DNA of 5,455 bases, taken from contig JAFNZX010000303.1 of NCBI GenBank assembly GCA_017382615.1, positions 1 through 5,455 on the forward strand, given 5' to 3'. Origin of the DNA: Clostridia bacterium (lineage in GTDB: Bacteria; Bacillota; Clostridia; Oscillospirales; CAG-272). Each line of letters begins with the position of its first letter. The first letter of the stretch is position 1. This document shows positions 1-5,455 of this stretch, piece by piece. A program made the position numbers and the translations under genes. The notes below the pieces were generated by a model. It saw only the letters and a program-made list of their open reading frames with translations. It searched no databases and was not told the origin of the DNA.

Positions 1-1556
1 CAGAAACAGAAACAGAGGTCGAAACAGAACCCGAATTTGTTATGCCCCCTGCCAGTGAAGGATTGGCATTCGAATTAAATACCGAAAACAATGGTTACAA
101 ATTAATGGGTATAGGCTCTTGCAAGGATAAGGATCTGGTCATCCCTTCTGAGCACAACGGTCTGCCCGTTACAGAAATCTATTGGAATTACACAGCCGGG
201 CAGTATGCTTTTGAGCAAAATACAACCATTGAATCGGTAATCATTCCCGCAAGCGTTCAATTTATAGGCGATTACGTATTCTACAAGTGCACCTCACTCA
301 AATCCGTCATCATCGAACCCGGTGATCAACCGCTCACGATTGGTTTCTGCGCTTTTTCGGGATGTGCGCTGGAGGAATTTACCGTTGGGGATAACGTTAC
401 CCGCTTTTACGATCCCTTTGGATTTGCCAATACCGACACCACCTACGAAAAAACCTTCCCCCAAGTTACCGAATACGGCAACGCATACTACTTGGGTAGC
501 AGCAATAACCCGTATCACGTATTGGTACGCATCAAGGATACTGCTTTGACGAGCTGTGAGATCCACCCCGATACCAAGATCATCGGTGGCGGTGCGTTCT
601 ATGAGTCCGCACTGGAGGAGATCGTCATTCCCGAAGGAGTCACCGCCATTGAGCGCGAGGCGTTTGCCCAAACAGAGGCTATGACACGCTTCTCCTTCCC
701 CGACAGCTTGCTCTTTGTAGGCGCGGATGCATTCTTGAATTGTGCTGCCACAACAAACACAAGCGAATTCGGAACCGGAGACGAATACGTTGGTGATACG
801 GATAATCCTTATTTGATTCTGGCAGGGAGCGATTCGCCGCACGATCTCCATGAGGATACCCGTTACATTCCGGACAACGCGTTTTTAAAAGAAAGGTTCA
901 ATCCCAAAATAACAAGTATTACGATTCCCTCCGGTGTCAGATACATTGGCGATCACGCTTTCCAAAGCGAAAAGAGTCGCCTTAATAATTTGTCCAGTCT
1001 GACTATTTTGGGCGATGACTTGTACATAGGTCAGTATGCATTTGCCGGGTTGGATCGTCTGACGGAGCTGACCATCGGTGCAGGAGTGACTTATATTTCC
1101 CCCAACACCTTCAATATGCTCCCCATGCTCTCAAGTATTACGGTAGAGCAAGGAAATCCCGTTTACGCTTCAATTGGTAACTGCCTGATCGAAAACGAAA
1201 GTGGCACACTGTTACGCGCAGCTCGTAACGCTACCCTCCCCGATGACGGCAGCATCAAGCATATTGCAGCAGGTGCTTATTGGGGAATTTCTATCAAGGA
1301 GCTGCCAAGCAATCCAATTCCGGAAGGAGTGCTTAGCATTGGTGAGTTCGCACTGTACAACTACAACAGCAGCCAGGCTACATCGCCTCTCACGATTCCG
1401 AGTACTGTCACAAATATTTCTCAAAATGCATTCGGTTCTGCAGGCACTATTTACTATAACGGTACCAAGAAAGAGTTTGCCCAACTCATGAACGAGATCA
1501 TAATACGGGGCACCGTAATCTGCACAGACGGTGAAATTCAGATCTCCTCGGATTAA
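1..1556 (+). CDS. BspA-like leucine-rich repeat (LRR_5) surface protein, 5'-truncated by window edge
   Basis: This is a probable cell-surface or secreted binding protein made of LRR_5 (BspA/TpLRR-type) repeats; no enzymatic motif is seen. The frame is open from base 3, where the residues ETETEVETEPEFV precede the first Met at 42. The Met is therefore internal and the true start, with any signal peptide or membrane segment, lies upstream. The acidic Glu/Thr stretch looks like an extracellular linker. Counting from Met42, an N-cap-like strand unit (about 7-45, with IPSEHNGLPVTEI) leads into repeats such as IPASVQFIGDYVF (68-80), IPEGVTAIEREAF (196-208), IPSGVRYIGDHAF (295-307) and IPSTVTNISQNAF (452-464). 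Two spacer modules with an NPY motif sit at about 146-187 and 244-281. The C-terminal cap (about 469-498, YYNGTKKEFAQL then CTDGEI) is typical of the family and shows that the C-terminus is complete. BspA-like proteins are often adhesins; the ligand here is unknown. A terminator follows directly. Confidence 0.9.
   Translation, partial: ETETEVETEPEFVMPPASEGLAFELNTENNGYKLMGIGSCKDKDLVIPSEHNGLPVTEIYWNYTAGQYAFEQNTTIESVIIPASVQFIGDYVFYKCTSLKSVIIEPGDQPLTIGFCAFSGCALEEFTVGDNVTRFYDPFGFANTDTTYEKTFPQVTEYGNAYYLGSSNNPYHVLVRIKDTALTSCEIHPDTKIIGGGAFYESALEEIVIPEGVTAIEREAFAQTEAMTRFSFPDSLLFVGADAFLNCAATTNTSEFGTGDEYVGDTDNPYLILAGSDSPHDLHEDTRYIPDNAFLKERFNPKITSITIPSGVRYIGDHAFQSEKSRLNNLSSLTILGDDLYIGQYAFAGLDRLTELTIGAGVTYISPNTFNMLPMLSSITVEQGNPVYASIGNCLIENESGTLLRAARNATLPDDGSIKHIAAGAYWGISIKELPSNPIPEGVLSIGEFALYNYNSSQATSPLTIPSTVTNISQNAFGSAGTIYYNGTKKEFAQLMNEIIIRGTVICTDGEIQISSD
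477..884 (+). repeat. Two diverged 'NPY' spacer modules within the LRR protein
   Basis: Two stretches of the LRR protein share an order of motifs: a Tyr/Gly turn, NPY, a short hydrophobic strand, H-x-DT, then an LRR-type I-x(4)-AF ending. Copy 1 (477-602) has YYLGSSNNPYHVLV and HPDTKIIGGGAF. Copy 2 (771-884) has EYVGDTDNPYLILA and HEDTRYIPDNAF. They read as an amino-acid-level duplication; the DNA has diverged. A more distant related unit (GNPVYASIGNCLI, from about 1152) may be a third insert. These modules appear to separate blocks of canonical LRR_5 repeats. Confidence 0.6.
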
Positions 1557-1569
1557 CCTTTAAACTTCT

Positions 1570-1601
1570 CCGCCCGCGGCATGTGCCGCGGGCGGTTTTT
1601 T
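1570..1601 (+). terminator. Rho-independent terminator of the LRR gene
   Basis: A perfect GC-rich inverted repeat has arms CCGCCCGCGGC (1570-1580) and GCCGCGGGCGG (1585-1595) around an ATGT loop. It is followed at once by six T residues (1596-1601). It lies 13 bp after the stop of the LRR gene and serves the plus strand. Read on the minus strand the hairpin is equally strong, but it is followed by a purine-rich stretch rather than a T tract. It is therefore at best a weak terminator for the convergent GDPD gene. Confidence 0.93.
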
Positions 1602-1610
1602 ACGTTTTAG

Positions 1611-4217
1611 TTATACACGATTCTTTTTGGTGGCGGTCAGCGCCATGCCCGCTGCCAGCGCAAGCAGCAAAGCAGCACCGCCCACAAATGCCTTGCAGCC
1701 ACTTCCCTGCTCGGGCTGCTCGGGCTGCTCGGGCTGCTCGGTTGTATCCTCGGTCAGCTCCTCTGCAGGCTCGGTGGTCTCCTGCTCGGTGGTCCCGCTG
1801 CCCAGCGTGACCTCGCAGATCTCGCCAAACAGCACGTACGTGCCCTTGGAACCCATCTTGACCTGCACGCAGGGAATCACCACAGCCGTGCCTTCACCGG
1901 TCAGGATATACTGTCCGTCCTGCTCCTTGAGCATGTCGTTGCCCTCCAGCACGATCACGGTGGTGGGATTGAGGGTCTTTGTCGAGCGGTTGTAGTTTTG
2001 CAGCTTCAGCGTGATCGCGTTGTCCTCCCCGATCACAGATGCAGCATCGCACGCCTGCGTCTTGAATACGTTGGCGTTATCTCCGGTCAGACCCGAATAG
2101 CCCCACAGATAATGATCCATATAGGTGGTCAGCGAGCCACGGAAGGTCCAGGGATAAATGCTGATGCCGCGCATCAGAGCGGCACGCAGATCGTCTGCCT
2201 CGTAACCGGTGTACGAGGGGTTGAGCGTTGCGTTGTACTTACCAATAAAGCTCATCGCCGTGCGCAGATCGGTCTCGGAATCCACGCCTGCCATGTAGCC
2301 GCTGCACAAAGCACCTACCGACATTTCGGGGTAATCGCGGCGCATAGCCGCCATGATGCTTTCATTGAAGGTGATAACTGAGCACTGGTCGTACATACCC
2401 AGCGCGTCAATGCACGCCTTGATCGCGGGAACGATCTCTGTCTTGCTCGACTTGATTTCGATAAAGAGCTGACAGTCCTTGTCCTCAAACGCTTTCAAGA
2501 ACTCCTCCAGCGTGGGAATGCGACACTCTGCATACTGCGCCTTTTTCTCAAAGCCCTTGTTGACGTAAAGCTCCTTGAGCTCTGCCAGCGTTGAGCCCTC
2601 TACCGGGAGATCGGCGTTGCAGGTGCGTCCCGTGGTGCCGTCGTGCATGATGACCAGCTGATTATCCTTGGTCAGATACACGTCCAGCTCGATCACGCTC
2701 GCGCCCTGCTCGTAAGCCGCCAGCGCACCCTCAATGGTGTTCTCGGGAGCCTTGGAGGGCAAGCCGCGGTGACCAATGTTCAAGGGCACGCGCGTCATGG
2801 TGTTTGCTGGCAGCTGATTGCAGGCAATCTCCAAAAGCGCATCGGTTGCATCCGAAATCACGCCGATCGCACCCGAAAGCAGCGCGCTGTATTGCTCGCG
2901 TGCCGAGGGCTGATCAGGCGTCATTGCCCACACGTTGACCTGACGGTTATACAGATACTGCACGGTATCGTTGCTGCACACGGCAAGCGGAAGAATGGCA
3001 ACCGTGCCGTTATGGATCTTGAGCGAGCGGCGGACGTCCAGGCATTGCTCCTCCGTCAACGCAGTCGCATCACGGTAGGTGGCGGTATAGTCGATCGCGC
3101 CGGTCACCGCGGGCAGCTTGGTACGCAGCTCCTTGATCAGCGCGGGGTCGGACGAGACCACCATGCAATCGTAAAAGCGGATTTCATTCAGATATGTCGC
3201 AAGTGCGTTCGCAGCTGCCTTATCCTCCACACGGAACGCGGCGATCACGCGGTACTGGTGCGCTTCAAAAATGCCCTCTACTGTGGTAAAGGCAGCGCCC
3301 GATTCGTCCAGCGCCTCCAGCTTTTGGTTGACGGAGTAGATTGCAAGCGCGGGTAACTTATCGCCGCCCAGCATCGCATCCATCTCTACCTTGGAGCCTA
3401 CCTGACGGATCATGGAAATATCCCCCACGATATTGGTAGCGGGCTGTGCCACGGTCACGTTGACAACCGGCTTTTCGGTTGGCTCAATGGGTGCCATCGC
3501 ACCATCCACCAAGGCGTTGTTTTTGATCTCCTCGGCAGTCAGTGCGCGGTCGTAAAAGCGAATGGAACGGTAAATGGTGGAGAACTGCTTGGAGCCCTCG
3601 GCATGCCCGATAAAGAGGTTGTTTGCCCCCATGGAGGTCGTTGCAGATACCTTAGCGACCAAAGCACCGTCCACGTACATGCAGCAAGAGCCGCCCACCT
3701 CAAAGGTTATGGCAACCGTGCCGTTGTCGATCAGGTCAAGACCGTTCGCAGCCTTGGGGCGCACGTCACCCGGCTTGCCCGCCCACTTGAACTCCAGATT
3801 GTCGTTACTGTTGCGGCGGAACAGCGCAAAATTATCGTTCGCGGAGTTCATAAACGTATTGAAGCTGTCGCCAAGCGACAAGAAATCGCCAAACGCGATC
3901 TCAACAGTAAACGCCTCGCCGTTGACCAGATCCACAATGGCTTGCGGGAAATAATGCTGTGTGCCTTGTGCGGCAAGACCGTACTCGGTGAAATAGTTGG
4001 TGGCGTTGACGTTGATGGGCAGGTCGTTTGTACCTACCGAATCCTTCCAGACCGTGGCATCGGAGGCATTCCCCTCCCCTTTGTAATGGGAGACCAAGCC
4101 CTCGGTCATGTAGCTTAGCTCGGATTCCTCGGCAAACGAGGAAAAAGTGCCCGTCATGGCAACGCTGATCAGCACGACAGAGCATAAAAGGACGGATAGG
4201 AACCGTTGAAGTTTCAT
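1611..4217 (-). CDS. Secreted, membrane-anchored glycerophosphodiester phosphodiesterase with LamG-like domain
   Basis: This is an 868-residue extracellular enzyme predicted to hydrolyse glycerophosphodiesters to sn-glycerol-3-phosphate and an alcohol. Domains: signal peptide 1-29 (cleavage after SSFA); LamG/concanavalin-like fold about 34-235, ending with the hallmark SIRFYDRALTAEEI (218-231); a degenerate GDPD-like half barrel about 285-470; catalytic GDPD barrel about 478-718; beta-rich domain about 723-808; Glu/Thr/Pro linker 809-837; hydrophobic anchor about 843-863 with a KKNRV tail. Catalytic motifs are intact: H483-R-G, PENT (E492), E510-L-D512, H525-D526, IPTLEE (567-572) and E587-I-K589. 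An upstream ATG at 4268 is rejected as the start: it lies inside the promoter and adds 17 residues ahead of a normal signal peptide. The ATG at 4217 has a good ribosome binding site. There is no LPXTG motif. The substrate (teichoic acid fragments, deacylated phospholipids or other) cannot be read from the sequence. The gene is monocistronic here, convergent with the LRR gene and divergent from the sigma operon. Confidence 0.93.
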   Translation of the reverse strand: MKLQRFLSVLLCSVVLISVAMTGTFSSFAEESELSYMTEGLVSHYKGEGNASDATVWKDSVGTNDLPINVNATNYFTEYGLAAQGTQHYFPQAIVDLVNGEAFTVEIAFGDFLSLGDSFNTFMNSANDNFALFRRNSNDNLEFKWAGKPGDVRPKAANGLDLIDNGTVAITFEVGGSCCMYVDGALVAKVSATTSMGANNLFIGHAEGSKQFSTIYRSIRFYDRALTAEEIKNNALVDGAMAPIEPTEKPVVNVTVAQPATNIVGDISMIRQVGSKVEMDAMLGGDKLPALAIYSVNQKLEALDESGAAFTTVEGIFEAHQYRVIAAFRVEDKAAANALATYLNEIRFYDCMVVSSDPALIKELRTKLPAVTGAIDYTATYRDATALTEEQCLDVRRSLKIHNGTVAILPLAVCSNDTVQYLYNRQVNVWAMTPDQPSAREQYSALLSGAIGVISDATDALLEIACNQLPANTMTRVPLNIGHRGLPSKAPENTIEGALAAYEQGASVIELDVYLTKDNQLVIMHDGTTGRTCNADLPVEGSTLAELKELYVNKGFEKKAQYAECRIPTLEEFLKAFEDKDCQLFIEIKSSKTEIVPAIKACIDALGMYDQCSVITFNESIMAAMRRDYPEMSVGALCSGYMAGVDSETDLRTAMSFIGKYNATLNPSYTGYEADDLRAALMRGISIYPWTFRGSLTTYMDHYLWGYSGLTGDNANVFKTQACDAASVIGEDNAITLKLQNYNRSTKTLNPTTVIVLEGNDMLKEQDGQYILTGEGTAVVIPCVQVKMGSKGTYVLFGEICEVTLGSGTTEQETTEPAEELTEDTTEQPEQPEQPEQGSGCKAFVGGAALLLALAAGMALTATKKNRV
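1707..1741 (-). repeat. 9-bp tandem repeat encoding an EQP linker
   Basis: On the plus strand the unit CTGCTCGGG occurs three times exactly (1707-1733), then as a partial fourth copy (1734-1741). On the coding (minus) strand it gives the PEQPEQPEQ run of the linker just before the C-terminal membrane anchor of the GDPD protein. The unit is a multiple of three, so slippage would change linker length without a frameshift. Related CTCGGTGGTC copies at 1771-1795 encode the neighbouring Thr/Glu part of the linker. Confidence 0.9.
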
Positions 4218-4225
4218 AGCAGATT

Positions 4226-4233
4226 TCCTTTCT
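4226..4233 (-). promoter_or_regulatory. Ribosome binding site of the GDPD gene
   Basis: On the minus strand AGAAAGGA lies 8 bases upstream of the ATG at 4217. It decides the start in favour of 4217 over the in-frame ATG at 4268. Confidence 0.88.
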
Positions 4234-4250
4234 ATATTAAGATCAATTTC

Positions 4251-4279
4251 AGTATAACCCAAACACACCGAAATGTCAA
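4251..4279 (-). promoter_or_regulatory. Sigma-A-type promoter of the GDPD gene
   Basis: On the minus strand a perfect -35 box TTGACA (4279-4274) and a -10 box TATACT (4256-4251) are separated by exactly 17 bp. The expected transcript start is near 4244, giving a leader of about 27 bases that holds the ribosome binding site. It is close to consensus, so it suggests strong housekeeping transcription rather than ECF control. Its -35 box is 3 bp from that of the divergent promoter. Confidence 0.85.
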
Positions 4280-4282
4280 GTA

Positions 4283-4311
4283 TTGAATTTTTTCAAAAAA
4301 TATGCTACAAT
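4283..4311 (+). promoter_or_regulatory. Sigma-A-type promoter of the sigma/anti-sigma operon
   Basis: A -35 box TTGAAT (4283-4288), a 17-bp spacer and a -10 box TACAAT (4306-4311) are seen. A TG at 4303-4304 gives an extended -10 element. The expected start is near 4318, leaving a leader of about 60 bases before the sigma gene. The spacer holds the A/T palindrome ATTTTTT-C-AAAAAAT (4287-4301), which may bend the DNA or form a binding site; this is not established. Confidence 0.8.
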
Positions 4312-4361
4312 GGTGTCAGAAACGGCGGCGGATGTCGTGTATATGGGTGAAGGACACACAG

Positions 4362-4368
4362 AAAGGAG
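4362..4368 (+). promoter_or_regulatory. Ribosome binding site of the sigma factor gene
   Basis: AAAGGAG ends 9 bases before the ATG at 4378. An in-frame ATG at 4369 abuts this site with no spacer, so it cannot be its start codon; 4378 is chosen. Confidence 0.9.
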
Positions 4369-4377
4369 ATGACGCGT

Positions 4378-4938
4378 ATGCTGGACAGTCAGATCGTGGC
4401 ACTGTATCTTGCACGAGATGAGCGCGCGATTGCCGAAACGCAAAGCAAATACGGCGGCTATTGCACAAATATTGCGCAAAATATCCTGCAAAATCTGCAG
4501 GACGCAGAGGAATGCGTCAACGACACCTGGCTGCGCACCTGGAATTCCATCCCGCCCGCACAGCCTACCTTGCTCAAAACCTACGTTGGCAAGATCACGC
4601 GCAATTTAGCCCTTGACAAATACAAGAGCTCGCACCGCGAAAAGCGCGGATGCGGTGAGTTGGCGGTTGCGTTTGACGAGATCAGCGAGATCACGGCATC
4701 CGACTATCGTGCAGACGACGCGTGGCGCGAGCAGGCGTTCGTGGAGCTGCTTAATCAATTTCTCTATTCCCTGCCCGAGCGGCAGCGCAACATGTTCGTG
4801 CGCCGTTACTTTTACACAGACAGCGTGCCCGACATTGCAAAACGCTTCGGCACCTCGCAGGCGAACGTGCTCAAGATCCTTTCCAGAACCAGACAAAAGC
4901 TCAAGGAATACTTAGATAAGGAGTGGATCAACGTATGA
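4378..4938 (+). CDS. ECF-family RNA polymerase sigma factor
   Basis: This is a 186-residue cytoplasmic transcription factor that would direct RNA polymerase to its own promoter class. Region 2 spans about 19-90. It has the core-binding segment DAEECVNDTWLRTW (42-55) and the -10 recognition segment GKITRNLALDKYKSSHREKR (71-90). An acidic linker without region 3 follows (about 96-120). Region 4 is about 124-180, with SLPERQRNMFVRRYF and the helix-turn-helix DIAKRFGTSQANVLKILSRT (152-171). The length and the lack of region 3 fit the ECF (group 4) family, and the style fits sigma factors common in gut Clostridia. The start at 4378 is set by the ribosome binding site. It is transcribed from the promoter at 4283-4311 and overlaps the next gene by 4 bp. 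The target promoters are unknown; no clear ECF-type autoregulatory promoter is seen upstream. Confidence 0.93.
   Translation: MLDSQIVALYLARDERAIAETQSKYGGYCTNIAQNILQNLQDAEECVNDTWLRTWNSIPPAQPTLLKTYVGKITRNLALDKYKSSHREKRGCGELAVAFDEISEITASDYRADDAWREQAFVELLNQFLYSLPERQRNMFVRRYFYTDSVPDIAKRFGTSQANVLKILSRTRQKLKEYLDKEWINV
4918..4923 (+). promoter_or_regulatory. Ribosome binding site of the LRR membrane protein gene, inside the sigma gene
   Basis: AAGGAG lies 11 bases before the ATG at 4935, within the last codons of the sigma gene. Together with the ATGA stop/start overlap at 4935-4938 it points to translational coupling, as expected for a sigma factor and its partner made in balanced amounts. Confidence 0.75.
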
Positions 4939-5455
4939 GAGAAGATAAATTTTACGAACTGATGGGCGAGATTGATCCCGAGATCATTGCCGCAGCGGAT
5001 AAGCCCGTTCCCTTCCGCCAAAAGCGCGGCTTCAAGATCGCGCTGATCGCGGCGGTGCTGGCATTTGCCATGCTGCTGACTCCCGTGGCGGGTGCGTTTG
5101 CGCTGGCGGTGGGATATATTGCAACGCGCGACCACGTAAACGATGGCAGTGAGCCGCAAGACCCGACGCAGGGGGACGCGGAGCAGAATTTCACGCCCGG
5201 CGGACTTGTGGGCGAGCTGTTCGGTGGTATCGATTGGGGTGCGCTCAAGGAATCTATCGGAAAAGACGGCAACGTGAACTGGGGTGCGATCTTTGAAGTG
5301 CTACAGGGTAATTCCTCCGAAACGGTAGGCGCGAGCGGTCACGTATTTGAGGCGGTCAAGCTCGATGACGGCACCATGAAGATTACCAAATTTGTCAACA
5401 ACGGCAACGAGACAATCGTTGAGATACCCGAAACCATCTCGGGTGCAAAGGTGAC
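4935..5455 (+). CDS. Putative anti-sigma membrane protein with LRR_5-like ectodomain, 3'-truncated by window edge
   Basis: 173 complete codons are visible and the frame runs off the right edge. Residues 1-31 form a short charged cytoplasmic head with YELMGEIDPEIIAAAD (7-22). This resembles, from memory, the heads of membrane proteins encoded next to ECF sigma factors in Clostridia. A basic patch (R28, K30, R31, K34) precedes one transmembrane helix at about 34-62, which predicts an N-in, C-out orientation. The outside part has a polar linker (63-90), a 15-residue tandem repeat around W101 and W116, then VKLDDGTMKITKFVNNGN and VEIPETISGAKVT (about 141-174). That last part matches the entry strand unit of LRR_5 domains, so more repeats probably follow off the edge. 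The head contains no Cys or His, so the zinc-binding anti-sigma (ZAS) fold is absent. The anti-sigma role is inferred from position, the 4-bp overlap and the topology. A plain surface LRR protein co-expressed with the sigma factor is the alternative. Confidence 0.75.
   Translation, partial: MREDKFYELMGEIDPEIIAAADKPVPFRQKRGFKIALIAAVLAFAMLLTPVAGAFALAVGYIATRDHVNDGSEPQDPTQGDAEQNFTPGGLVGELFGGIDWGALKESIGKDGNVNWGAIFEVLQGNSSETVGASGHVFEAVKLDDGTMKITKFVNNGNETIVEIPETISGAKV
5232..5321 (+). repeat. 15-residue tandem repeat in the juxtamembrane ectodomain
   Basis: Two adjacent units, IDWGALKESIGKDG (W101) and VNWGAIFEVLQGNS (W116), have their tryptophans exactly 45 bp apart. The DNA shares the exact 9-mer TGGGGTGCG at 5235 and 5280. 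The repeat lies between the polar linker and the LRR_5-like part of the putative anti-sigma protein. Its function is unknown; it could be a short amphipathic helical pair near the membrane. Confidence 0.6.

Noticed and set aside
294..851. 185-codon open frame on the minus strand inside the LRR gene
   Set aside because: It lies opposite well-formed LRR_5 repeats; its composition is that of an antisense shadow frame and no family is recognised.
2643..3356. 237-codon open frame on the plus strand inside the GDPD gene
   Set aside because: It is antisense to a clearly recognisable catalytic domain, has no ribosome binding site of note, and its His/Arg/Gly-rich product resembles no family; it is a shadow of the coding strand.
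4218..4268. In-frame upstream ATG giving a 17-residue N-terminal extension of the GDPD protein
   Set aside because: The codon lies between the -35 and -10 boxes of the gene's own promoter, so it would not be transcribed. The ATG at 4217 has a well-spaced ribosome binding site and begins a normal signal peptide.
4319..4341. Possible ECF-type autoregulatory promoter (GAAAC followed by CGTG) in the sigma gene leader
   Set aside because: The gap between AAC and CGT is only 12 bases, against about 16 for typical ECF promoters, and the region is G-rich; a chance match is more likely.
4369..4377. Upstream in-frame ATG for the sigma factor
   Set aside because: It touches the AAAGGAG site directly, which leaves no spacer; the ATG at 4378 is correctly spaced.
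4318..4377. Possible riboswitch or leader RNA before the sigma gene
   Set aside because: The leader is only about 60 bases, and only a weak GTGT/ACAC pairing can be drawn; no known riboswitch core is seen.
4952..5272. 106-codon minus-strand open frame opposite the anti-sigma gene
   Set aside because: The plus-strand frame has a coupled start, a transmembrane helix and LRR-like sequence. The minus frame is Pro/Ser-rich with no recognisable domain.

Overview
The window looks like chromosomal DNA of an uncultured gut-type anaerobe of the Bacillota, in the Clostridia and probably near Oscillospiraceae/Ruminococcaceae. This placement is inferred from style. The genes have AAAGGAG-type ribosome binding sites and sigma-A-type promoters with 17-bp spacers. 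There are BspA-like (LRR_5) surface proteins, a Cys-rich secreted protein with a Glu/Thr/Pro linker and C-terminal membrane anchor, and a clostridial-style ECF sigma factor paired with a small membrane protein. No marker gene fixes the taxon.

Layout: (1) Bases 1-1556, plus strand: the 3' part of a large extracellular leucine-rich-repeat protein. Its start lies off the left edge, because the frame is open from the first bases through an ETETEVETEPE linker. (2) A rho-independent terminator at 1570-1601 lies between this gene and a convergent one. (3) Bases 1611-4217, minus strand: a secreted, membrane-anchored multidomain protein. In order it has a signal peptide, a LamG-like lectin fold, a degenerate half GDPD barrel, a complete catalytic glycerophosphodiester phosphodiesterase barrel, a beta-rich domain, an EQP-rich linker and a C-terminal transmembrane anchor. 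(4) A 160-bp divergent intergenic region holds two good sigma-A promoters placed back to back, with -35 boxes 3 bp apart. (5) Bases 4378-4938, plus strand: an ECF sigma factor. It overlaps by 4 bp (ATGA) with (6) bases 4935-5455, plus strand: a membrane protein cut by the right edge. That protein has a short cytoplasmic anti-sigma-like head, one transmembrane helix, and an outside part that starts to look like another LRR_5 domain.

How they may work together (inference): the sigma factor and the LRR-bearing membrane protein form a translationally coupled regulator/sensor pair. The ectodomain would sense something at the cell surface and release or hold the sigma factor. The GDPD enzyme and the LRR adhesin at the left are surface proteins of the kind such a pair might control. 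However, the GDPD promoter visible here is a housekeeping type, not an ECF type, so direct control is not shown. No RNA genes, CRISPR, insertion sequences or phage features were seen.
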